The notes beneath the pieces are model-generated. The model saw nothing but the letters and a program-made list of their open reading frames with translations. It was not told where the DNA came from and did not search any database. Of a stretch of 57,455 nucleotides of DNA, positions 17,687 to 25,553 are shown piece after piece. The stretch's first letter is position 1. Every line of letters starts with the position of its first letter. The position numbers and the translations under genes are program-made. The stretch spans positions 1-57,455 of the forward strand of contig CAZGFD010000023.1 of NCBI GenBank assembly GCA_964525045.1, given 5' to 3'. The DNA comes from G020348185 sp964525045 (lineage in GTDB: Bacteria; Nitrospirota; Nitrospiria; Nitrospirales; UBA8639).

Positions 17687-17761
17687 GAATGTATGTAGAG
17701 GTTCGCTCGAAGCCTTCTTCTTATTTGGTGTTCCAATAAGGGCTTCAATTCGGTAGAGGAT

Positions 17762-18949
17762 TTAACAGCAGCCATCTGTTGGTTCGCATGGAGCCGCATT
17801 CTCAGAAATGCCATCGCCCGCTCGATTGATCACTGCAAAGAATGGGCGGTACTCATCGCTATGGAGAACCTTCAAGGTCTTGGAGCATATTTCATGGGGA
17901 GTCCCACAATGGTAGACGTGATGATCATCATCGACGGCTTCCGTAAATGGACCGGTCATAAGGGAAAAATGTCCTTCCCAAACACAGTGGGTCTCCTCAG
18001 GGAAGACCGCTGACCAATCCGGATCTTGGGCAGAAAGTGTGACGGGTTTCTCCGACAAAATAAACAGATCTTTATAGGGGAGAGTTTGCAAAAGCGTGGC
18101 CGTTGAAGGGCCAATAGATTGTGGAACGCCCCGGACAAAGGAACATCCAGATTCATCCACGACCCGACTGAATGGGCCTTTCAAAGTTGCAAAGTGAGGA
18201 TGGCTGTTGGGATCCCCATCGGGAAGCTTGTATCCGGTCAGCGTCACGGATAAGAAGTGAATGCCATCGATGACCCGCCAGGGAATAAACGTAACTTGGT
18301 GAATCCCACGAAATCCCGCTTCTCGTAATCCCCCCCAATAGTGTGTCAGTGGCATCGCACCGGAAAGACAGTCTCCCCATTTGTCTTTATCGTGAATGAG
18401 GTAATTGGGAACGGGTTGATCGGCGACAATATCTGAAACCGTAAACCGGCCGCCTGGCTTTAACACCCGATACATCTCGCTAAAGACCTTAGACTTGTCG
18501 GGGGCTAAATTGATCACACAATTCGAGACAATCAGGTCGATCGTATTGGCGTCCACCGGCATGGCGTCGGCAAATCCTTTACGAAAATCGATATTCGATT
18601 GGGGATAGCCCAGGTTGGCGGCCACAGTCGGGGCATGGGTACGGGCCATGGATAACATCTCGTCCGTCATATCAATGCCAATCACGGAACCGGTCGGCCC
18701 GACTCGACGAGAGGCTTCAAAGCAGTCAATCCCTCCGCCGGATCCAATATCCAGAACGGTTTCGCCCGACTGAACCGAGGTGAGGCCAACAGGAGTTCCG
18801 CAGCCATACGAGACCTTTAAGACCGGTTCGGGAATAAAGGTACGTAAATCCTCATGGTTATACCCGGTCGGACAGCACATTTCTTCACCAGTGGTGACCG
18901 CTTTGGCATATCGATCGCTGACAGCCTGCGTTATGGTGTCATTTGACAT
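17762..18949 (-). CDS. arsM: ArsM-type SAM-dependent methyltransferase (arsenosugar-associated)
   Basis: 395 residues. The N-terminal Rossmann domain has VLDIGSGGGIDCFEAS (SAM motif I, near 65), IGIDMTDEM (motif II) and IVSNCVINL, which contains the conserved cysteine. A double cysteine (EEMCCPTGY, near 23-30) and the acidic C-terminal tail CEPTDGCC give extra thiols for As(III). The C-terminal half is a longer domain seen in the arsenosugar-associated methyltransferases. It would methylate arsenite stepwise with SAM. Together with arsS downstream it forms a probable two-gene unit for arsenic detoxification as an organoarsenical. Confidence 0.85.
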   Translation of the reverse strand: MSNDTITQAVSDRYAKAVTTGEEMCCPTGYNHEDLRTFIPEPVLKVSYGCGTPVGLTSVQSGETVLDIGSGGGIDCFEASRRVGPTGSVIGIDMTDEMLSMARTHAPTVAANLGYPQSNIDFRKGFADAMPVDANTIDLIVSNCVINLAPDKSKVFSEMYRVLKPGGRFTVSDIVADQPVPNYLIHDKDKWGDCLSGAMPLTHYWGGLREAGFRGIHQVTFIPWRVIDGIHFLSVTLTGYKLPDGDPNSHPHFATLKGPFSRVVDESGCSFVRGVPQSIGPSTATLLQTLPYKDLFILSEKPVTLSAQDPDWSAVFPEETHCVWEGHFSLMTGPFTEAVDDDHHVYHCGTPHEICSKTLKVLHSDEYRPFFAVINRAGDGISENAAPCEPTDGCC

Positions 18950-19400
18950 AAAAACCTCGTGGCCATAGTGAATAAGAGTTCTGAAAGAACTTATCTATAA
19001 ACCAGATGAGAAGGTCCGGTCAATTTTTATAGGTTGTAGAATAGTCGACAAGATACCGAAAATGTTACAGATTTTCTGTAATCTCCCTCACCGTTTTAAG
19101 GGGATTCCCACCCCGTCACCCTGGGCCATCCAGGGTAAATCACCTTCCACCGTAAAATACAGCCTGTTCAATATATAGGTGGAGCATTTCCGTTCCACAC
19201 ATTCAACGCCCTGCTAGTGATTTATGGTGAATGTGTATCCCTCCACTAGGAGGGAGGGGAATGACCAATTCAGATTTCTAACGCTTTGAAAAATCATGGG
19301 AAAACAAAATTCACCAATTCGGTATCGGCCTTGCTTTATCTTACCTGAAATTTCTTTTAAAATCTGAATACACTCTGTTGAGAGAATAGGATGATTCATT
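18950..19400. other. Intergenic region between divergent arsM-like and zinc-ribbon genes
   Basis: 451 bp. Includes a short GGCC-containing inverted repeat around 19120 (CCTGGGCCATCCAGG) and A/T-rich stretches suited to promoters. A 61-codon minus-strand frame (19214-19399) has no supporting features. No heptad repeats or RNA genes are seen. Confidence 0.45.
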
Positions 19401-20030
19401 ATGGCACTTATTCATTGTCCGGAATGTCAGAAAGAAGTTTCAAGCGTGGCGTTGGCGTGCCCACAATGCGCCTTTCCCTATCCTGGAAGGAAGGATACTG
19501 GAAACGGTCAATATGAAAAGATCCTCCGGACCTGTCCGGATTGTAAAAGGATCATCTCCAAACAAGTCCAAAGATGCCCTCATTGTGGAGCGCCCGATCC
19601 TGAAGCCGGAGTCCCTCCGGAACCTGTCGCGAGTGAAGGGAGTGAGGAAACAATCATGTGCCCCCATTGTGGGGTCTCCTTCACCAACGGCACAAAGCCA
19701 AGAAAATCGGGTGAAGAAGTCGATTCCCTGCTTCCCATTGAAGAAAAAGTTCTGGCAGCTCAATCCCGGATCGGCCTGGATATTGAAGAGGACGGCGCCG
19801 ACGAAGAACTGACGAGTGATCCACCTTTTCCTGAAGGAAGGAGAAGGAAACCTCTTTGGGAAGAGAGAAGAGAGAGTGTTCGGGAATCGCCTCGCCATTC
19901 CCGGCCCAAAAAATCATGGAAGATCTATCTGCTGGTGATACTGGGCATCCTGCTCCTGGTGGCTGGCTGGGCCATTTGGGAATTACGGGATATGAGCGGC
20001 CTTGAGGCCCTGGTCTATTGGAATAGGTAA
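19401..20030 (+). CDS. Zinc-ribbon protein with C-terminal membrane helix
   Basis: 209 residues. Three zinc-ribbon CxxC pairs or pair sets occur near residues 6-22, 44-60 and 87-90 (CPECQ/CPQC; CPDC/CPHCGAPDPEAG; CPHCGVSF). A low-complexity acidic/basic linker follows, then one hydrophobic helix (about 174-192) and a short tail. It is probably a tail-anchored membrane protein that binds zinc in the cytoplasm. Function unknown. It is followed 165 bp later, on the same strand, by the large alpha/beta hydrolase gene. Confidence 0.75.
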   Translation: MALIHCPECQKEVSSVALACPQCAFPYPGRKDTGNGQYEKILRTCPDCKRIISKQVQRCPHCGAPDPEAGVPPEPVASEGSEETIMCPHCGVSFTNGTKPRKSGEEVDSLLPIEEKVLAAQSRIGLDIEEDGADEELTSDPPFPEGRRRKPLWEERRESVRESPRHSRPKKSWKIYLLVILGILLLVAGWAIWELRDMSGLEALVYWNR

Positions 20031-20195
20031 TGCTTGGTTGAAAAGTTGTTTCATCTGTAATGCCCCAATCTTTATTTCCCGCAAATCCTAATAAATTTCC
20101 CGTCTATTTTAATAGTTATTGATGGTGCCCATACACTAAATTAGAGCACCCAAACCGGTCGAAAAAATATTAATCGTCACCTTGGGGGTGATCCG

Positions 20196-22196
20196 ATGGA
20201 TGAAAGCCCGCGCCGGCATTACATCATTGTGGTACATGGTATCGGTGAACAGAAGCTGAACGAAACCACCACACCCTTGATTCACCGGTTTGCCGAAGCC
20301 AGAAATAATAAAGAGGAGGGTTACTACCGTAATCTCCTTCCCGCCCATCTGTCTGCACAGTCGGTCCGGAAGAGAGGATTGGGACATGGGTGGTCTGAGT
20401 TTGAGGGAATACCTGTGTCTCCTCCTGGTTCCACCGGGCCGGAAAAAGCCTTTGATGGAACATCCCCCTCTGATTCTCTGGGTCGTAACTTTCGGTTCGT
20501 CGATCTTCATTGGGCTCATATCCTTCGAGACCTCCATAAAGATTATGCGTCGTCCACCGAAAGCTGGGCCAATGCGCTTCGGTACCGTTTTAAAACCATT
20601 GCTCCTCCCGGATGGAGCAGGCCCTGGCAGAAGAAATTGTTGCACCAGCTGGTGGAAACTGCGTTGCCCATGAAGAAATTGCTGAATTGGCATAGTCCGG
20701 CCCTGGCCCAAATGATCTTTGATGATTTCTTAGGGGATGTGCACTTGTATGGCGATTTTGCGCGCACCAGAGGTCGGGCTGTCAGGCACTTTCATGTCAT
20801 TTTGGATGAAATCCATCTTCGGGATTTGATCGAATGGGGAAGAAATAATCAAGATAATGGGGGAGTGGCTCCTTACCAACCTCCAACCTATACCGTGATT
20901 GCCCACAGCCTAGGTAGCATTTTGAGCTTCGATGCGCTGGTGTATGCTCAGGCCCGGAGATCCCTACGAGCGACCAAAGCGAGCACGGATCATCCTAGCC
21001 CATCCCTGCCTTTTTTGGGGTACGGCGATCCGGCGGAGGGAGAACACATCACCTGGGGATCACTCATGGAGGAACTTTCCGGTCTTGAGGGCCACCATAG
21101 ATTCAAGCGTGAGTACCTTCAGGAATGGGAGGAACAGAAAAGGGTCACGATCCCACCCTTAAAATGGAGGGATCACGTTCAAAACTTCATTACCTTGGGT
21201 TCGCCCATAGACAAATACCATGTTCTGTGGTGGCAGAATTATTATCATATGGGTCTCGAGACTGAAACTGACCAAGCGTGGGTTCAGGGTTGGGTTGAAG
21301 AACGAAGGCCCGGAAACAAAATTGTTCATTACAATCTCTGCGATGAACAAGATCCGGTTGGACATAAACTGGATGTGGCTCAAAGGACCCAGAATTACGG
21401 GAAAGTGTTTGTGCCTGATGATGAAATGCCAATCAAACACCGGGATATCGTATTCCGGCGTTATCCGGTTCCCGGAGTCGCCCATGTAAAATATTGGGAG
21501 GACGGCGGACTGTTTCGGGGAATTCTTGGGGAAGTGATTGATCGTTCAAGAGACTTTTCTGGTTATTTTTACAAGAAAGATTTTTGGGAAAAGGACAAAT
21601 CCATTTATGGGGAAGCCCTCCAATGGGCGTACTTTCGGATTCCCCTCGTGACCGCCGTTATCACGTTTGTCCTGCTGGCATATGGATTACACGGCTTGTG
21701 GCCTTGTGTCGGTACCAGTTCCGGCAGCTGCGATTTTGGACTCATGCATGCTGTGAGCCTTCTGGCCTCCCTTCTCCTGTGGACGATTCCCAAGCCCCAT
21801 ACCATTCGTTCAAGCGAACCTTCAATGGATTCTCAAGCACAGAAGCAACCGTCAATCCGCCGAGTCTGGAGATTTCGTCGCAGTGTCTTTGCACATCTCG
21901 TCGCAGGCGCGATTGAATGGCGACGCGTTCTTCTCGAATTGAGCAAGAGAGACACTGAACCAGCAAAAAAGGGATTGCAGGAAGAGGAGGATTTTGAGAA
22001 AGGAGGATTTTGGAAATACGGAAAGTGGCGCTACCTTCTGGCAATACTCTTAGTTGCCGTTCCAGCGTATTTCCTCACTTGGCCGCTCGAACTGACGTTC
22101 GAACTTATCATTGCTGGTATTTTCCTATTCGGCCTCACCTATTTCAGTGTCATGCTGTATGTAGGGTGGGTATTCCGGAAGGAAAAATATAGATGA
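20196..22196 (+). CDS. Large membrane-associated alpha/beta hydrolase (lipase-like)
   Basis: 666 residues. The first strand and oxyanion region read IIVVHGIGEQ (10-19), and the nucleophile elbow is IAHSLGS with Ser238, so the lipase/esterase catalytic Ser is present. The middle part is globular. The C-terminal third has hydrophobic segments near 485-505, 518-537 and two or three after residue 605, so the enzyme is probably membrane-bound. It has no N-terminal signal peptide. The start is supported by GGGGGTG 6 nt upstream. It is one of three intact hydrolases and a remnant within 5 kb. The substrate is unknown; a lipid ester is the natural guess. Confidence 0.75.
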   Translation: MDESPRRHYIIVVHGIGEQKLNETTTPLIHRFAEARNNKEEGYYRNLLPAHLSAQSVRKRGLGHGWSEFEGIPVSPPGSTGPEKAFDGTSPSDSLGRNFRFVDLHWAHILRDLHKDYASSTESWANALRYRFKTIAPPGWSRPWQKKLLHQLVETALPMKKLLNWHSPALAQMIFDDFLGDVHLYGDFARTRGRAVRHFHVILDEIHLRDLIEWGRNNQDNGGVAPYQPPTYTVIAHSLGSILSFDALVYAQARRSLRATKASTDHPSPSLPFLGYGDPAEGEHITWGSLMEELSGLEGHHRFKREYLQEWEEQKRVTIPPLKWRDHVQNFITLGSPIDKYHVLWWQNYYHMGLETETDQAWVQGWVEERRPGNKIVHYNLCDEQDPVGHKLDVAQRTQNYGKVFVPDDEMPIKHRDIVFRRYPVPGVAHVKYWEDGGLFRGILGEVIDRSRDFSGYFYKKDFWEKDKSIYGEALQWAYFRIPLVTAVITFVLLAYGLHGLWPCVGTSSGSCDFGLMHAVSLLASLLLWTIPKPHTIRSSEPSMDSQAQKQPSIRRVWRFRRSVFAHLVAGAIEWRRVLLELSKRDTEPAKKGLQEEEDFEKGGFWKYGKWRYLLAILLVAVPAYFLTWPLELTFELIIAGIFLFGLTYFSVMLYVGWVFRKEKYR

Positions 22197-22199
22197 GAA

Positions 22200-22356
22200 T
22201 CCTACGTAAACAATGAATCCATGGCTTTGGCTGTGGCCATTCCAGCTGGCAAGTACATTCAAGGGACTTGAAGCTCTTATCTGAGACCTGTAGAAAACGC
22301 CCTTCGCATTGAGAACCCATTCCATGAATGAGTAAGACTCCGATTTTGCCATTCAT
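22200..22356 (-). pseudogene. Truncated alpha/beta hydrolase remnant
   Basis: Starting at ATG 22354-22356 with a strong AAGGAGG ribosome-binding site, the translation begins MNGKIGVLLIHGMGSQ and then drifts, ending where the neighbouring large hydrolase gene stops. The first 16 residues and the upstream ribosome-binding region nearly match the intact gene at 24494-25345 (MSGKIGVLIIHGIGSQ). The nucleophile region is absent, so this is a 5' remnant of a duplicated gene. Confidence 0.75.
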
Positions 22357-22456
22357 GATATTCCTCCTTGCCCCTTTGCATACCAATCTTCTTATTCATT
22401 CATTATCCGTTTTGCGGTGGTAGCTATGGGTTCCAAAATAAAAGATTAGCTCTATT

Positions 22457-24010
22457 TTATTTGGAAATAGGCTTTTTCCAGTAATCGGGTCGCCAAAATA
22501 ATTGATCGGAATCGTTCAAGTGACTATGCCTTTGAGGCTTATTGTATGAGATCTCATTCACTTCCCCTTGGTGTGGTCGATGGTTATATTCTGGATCTTG
22601 GATTCCAAATCCCTTGAGAGTGACTTGATCCCTGACCGCGGGAGGGATCATATGTAAAGCCATGATGGCGTTGTTCCACTTACCGAGCGTCAAATAGGTG
22701 AAGGTAGAGGGGTTTGAGGCAAAATCATCAATCCATTCAAGAAGGCTTCCCCTCGGGAGAAAATCCCCATAGGTTTTTTCTCTCGCATCCCCATAAGGGT
22801 GAAGAGTGAGGTTGAAAAACTTGGTTAATGGATTTTTTTGTAAATAAGGAATTACGGATTGCTCAAAGTCTCTGATGGTACATGCTGCTGCCAGGTAGAC
22901 AATCTCATCGATTGGGAAATCCAGATTAGAGTCCCCATACAAACGAATGAGATCATTTAAAATTAAAGTTCCCATACTATGACCGATCAGGGTAACTGTA
23001 TAATCCTCATGCCCTTTTTGGGATTTCAGATCCCGTAATTTTTCCAATAACACAGCTAGTCCACCTGTTGGGCGACTCTCCTCTGGTTGTAGTCTTGGAT
23101 TAAGGGTCGGTGGCGCCTCACCTTTCATATTTTCCGAGATGGTTTGAACCTCACCCCGAAAGGTTAAATCCGAGGGAACAAATTCCGAAGGTTTCCGAAA
23201 GACGGTCTTCGTACGCCGCACCATGTTGTCCCACCCGGCTTTGCCGAATACATCTAAAACAGGGGTAGTGACAAACCGAATCACGCCGGGGACAAAAAGG
23301 GTCACCCGATCTTGAAACCAAGCCTCAGAAAAACGGCTGATGGTGTTTTGCCCCAAGAGAATTTGATGAGGGTCTGGTTCAGGTGTAAAAAATTGTTGGT
23401 TATAGAATGCCACCTCATCTTGGGTAGGGACGGGTACGGGGGTAAGCCCCCGATAAATTTGAACCCCCATTGTCACAGGATATCGGAAAAGGGCCCTACC
23501 AATATCAGCGAGAAAATAAAATGGAAAGGAAATGGCTCCCAAGATTGGAGCCTCTTTCCCTTGCCGAATTCTGAAAAGATGATCGACATAGGCAGACCCC
23601 ATTCCGGATTCCCAATTAATTAAAATGGGGTAATATAATTCGTTGTCTTGATGCTCATGGTCTCTTTCCATCAATCTGGAAAGAATGAGGGCCTCATCGA
23701 CAGAACCCTGAATGCCTTTTAACCCGCCATGAACGTAAATTAATATTCTTTTTCTGTTGGGATTAATCCCCCTTTCGGATTGGATATTTTTGATGATGGT
23801 CTTAGTATGTTCCTCAAGGCCTTGATATTTTAATGTGGCCTCTCCATCTTCCGAAGCTTTTTCTTCAATCGGAAAGGCCTCTCCATCTCCTTTCAAAGCG
23901 ATAAGGTGATTGATGGCGTAAGTATAATCTTCGGGCGTAACCTCGACGTTGCTGGTGCACCCGGTCGAAACGACTATGAAAATAAAACAAATGATAAGAG
24001 AGTAGTTCAT
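22457..24010 (-). CDS. Alpha/beta hydrolase putative lipoprotein
   Basis: 517 residues. The N-terminal signal peptide ends at lipobox STGC (Cys18), so it is predicted to be lipid-anchored outside the cytoplasm. ILIYVHGGLKG (89-99) supplies the oxyanion strand, and LIGHSMGTL supplies the nucleophile Ser345. The fold fits a lipase/esterase. A GAGGGGG ribosome-binding site precedes the ATG at 24008-24010. Upstream on the same strand is the truncated activator fragment (24023-24349), 12 bp away, suggesting the duplicated promoter region now drives this gene. No family name can be given. Confidence 0.75.
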   Translation of the reverse strand: MNYSLIICFIFIVVSTGCTSNVEVTPEDYTYAINHLIALKGDGEAFPIEEKASEDGEATLKYQGLEEHTKTIIKNIQSERGINPNRKRILIYVHGGLKGIQGSVDEALILSRLMERDHEHQDNELYYPILINWESGMGSAYVDHLFRIRQGKEAPILGAISFPFYFLADIGRALFRYPVTMGVQIYRGLTPVPVPTQDEVAFYNQQFFTPEPDPHQILLGQNTISRFSEAWFQDRVTLFVPGVIRFVTTPVLDVFGKAGWDNMVRRTKTVFRKPSEFVPSDLTFRGEVQTISENMKGEAPPTLNPRLQPEESRPTGGLAVLLEKLRDLKSQKGHEDYTVTLIGHSMGTLILNDLIRLYGDSNLDFPIDEIVYLAAACTIRDFEQSVIPYLQKNPLTKFFNLTLHPYGDAREKTYGDFLPRGSLLEWIDDFASNPSTFTYLTLGKWNNAIMALHMIPPAVRDQVTLKGFGIQDPEYNHRPHQGEVNEISYNKPQRHSHLNDSDQLFWRPDYWKKPISK

Positions 24011-24022
24011 TTTTGCCCCCTC

Positions 24023-24349
24023 TTAAAGAAGGTAGAATGAGGTCCCCCAAAATGTTTTAATATTTTTGTCATTGAGGGAACCCCCCAACATGGTGGAGTG
24101 CGTGAAAATTACTATCGGTATATGAGGGAAGCTCTCCCTGAATCTTTTGGCGAAGCCTAAGCTTTCAAAGGGGAGTTTCTCTGCTGCATTAAAAACCAAA
24201 AGGTTGTGGCATTCGTTTACCAGAGAAACTGGTTTACGTTCCGGGGTCTTATTGGAGAGGAGCTGTATGGAATTTTCCGTGGAAAGACTTTGCAGGATAG
24301 GACCGAGGGCGTTTTTGAGGGCAAACACCAGAATATTGGTGGGGGGCAT
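24023..24349 (-). pseudogene. Truncated copy of the sigma-54 activator (receiver domain only)
   Basis: 108 codons from ATG at 24347-24349. Residues 1-83 match the N-terminus of the activator at 31807-33229 (both begin MPPTNILVF and contain RESFP-IPIVIFT). After that the frame runs into unrelated sequence and stops; the C-terminal receiver lysine, the AAA+ domain and the DNA-binding domain are all missing. It is a product of the duplication 24101-24463 / 32981-33346. It could still be expressed as a small decoy receiver. Confidence 0.8.
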
Positions 24350-24463
24350 TCCTATACCCTTTTGTGGCTGGTTGTTAATAAAGTTATTAGGAAATATTTC
24401 CCCTGTGTTCCTTTAAGCAGAGCAATTAATACGCCTCTTTGTTTGAAAATTCAAGAAAATTCT
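24101..24463 (-). repeat. Segmental duplication, truncated copy
   Basis: Matches 32981-33346 in the same orientation with a modest number of substitutions and a few small indels. It covers the activator's promoter region, ribosome-binding site and first ~83 codons. Homology ends abruptly at both edges (left CGTGAAAAT; right TTCAAGAAAATTC). Confidence 0.85.
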
Positions 24464-24493
24464 ATAGTGAACCCCTTGAAAGTGAGACCACCT

Positions 24494-25345
24494 TCAAGGG
24501 AGTGCTTGGACAACCTGGCGCAGGTATTTTGTAACGGGTTTTGTAAAATCATTGTCAGTCCAATATCCGTTATGAGCGGCAGGATTCCAACTTGTGATGA
24601 GGGACCCTACATTAATGTCATCGTCGACAATTCGATCAACAGTTTTCTTTTGCTTAGCTGACAGTTTAATCCGATTCTTTTCATATAAGGGTTTTAACGG
24701 CCACCCGAGGACATCATCGGTGTCGAGAAAATTCAGCCATTTTGAAACCGCTTTCAGGGAAGTTGCGGTAATTCCTTCCCCGGGAAGATTAATAGGGTAG
24801 GCCTCTGGAAAGGCCAGACTAAATAAGGGAATGTTACATCCAAAGGTGATCATCGCCAATAAATTGGGAATGGGAGTCAACGGTATTCCTTTCCCTTGTT
24901 GCTGATCCCAAATATAGTTCGACATCATATGGGCCCCCAAAGAATGTGCTAATACGATAATAGGCGCCTGTGGGTCATTGAGTTTGGTGTTCAGGTTTTT
25001 GACGGAGGTTTCTATAACTTTGTGAAGGAGAGAATAGGCGCTCTCGGGGTGACCGAGATTGCGGTGATAGGCAATCGCATCGCCAAGGTTGTGAATCACA
25101 AATTTCCGAATGGTGGTCCAGTCAAGATCAATGATTTGTTGATCTGCATTTTTTGCTGATTGCATACAATCCCAAAGAACGTCCTCCCGGTCCTTGAGTT
25201 GTTTCGCCCAAAAAACCTCTTCCCACTCGAAATGGACTTGATCATCTTTCAAACGGTCCTGCAACTCTTCACTGAGCCCGGCGGAAAATCCAGCTCGTTG
25301 AGATCCTATTCCATGAATGATTAAGACTCCGATTTTGCCGCTCAT
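24494..25345 (-). CDS. Cytoplasmic alpha/beta hydrolase
   Basis: 283 residues with no signal peptide. KIGVLIIHGIGSQ (4-16) and IIVLAHSLGAH with nucleophile Ser135 define a lipase-like alpha/beta hydrolase; a conserved C-terminal His would complete the triad (PAAHNGYW, near 259). An AAGGAGG ribosome-binding site precedes the ATG. The 5' end is almost repeated in the remnant at 22200-22356. It sits between the TPR/DUF4332 gene and the duplicated activator fragment on the same strand, so it may be the last full gene of that transcript. Substrate unknown. Confidence 0.8.
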   Translation of the reverse strand: MSGKIGVLIIHGIGSQRAGFSAGLSEELQDRLKDDQVHFEWEEVFWAKQLKDREDVLWDCMQSAKNADQQIIDLDWTTIRKFVIHNLGDAIAYHRNLGHPESAYSLLHKVIETSVKNLNTKLNDPQAPIIVLAHSLGAHMMSNYIWDQQQGKGIPLTPIPNLLAMITFGCNIPLFSLAFPEAYPINLPGEGITATSLKAVSKWLNFLDTDDVLGWPLKPLYEKNRIKLSAKQKKTVDRIVDDDINVGSLITSWNPAAHNGYWTDNDFTKPVTKYLRQVVQALP

Positions 25346-25553
25346 GATATCCCTCCTTGATCTGCCTAATGGTGGGGGCGGGTCGCCGTGGTCATTCCTT
25401 ATTTTCTAAAAGTAGGTGAACCTAGGATTCATATTCGCTTTTTGCTTTTAGATTTCCTTAAAACCTGTTTTATTTGGTTAGTCGGTGACAAAATAAATAT
25501 TGATCTGCGTTGTTCAATTAGGAAAAAAGGTGACTCAATGGAAAAGGAAAAAA

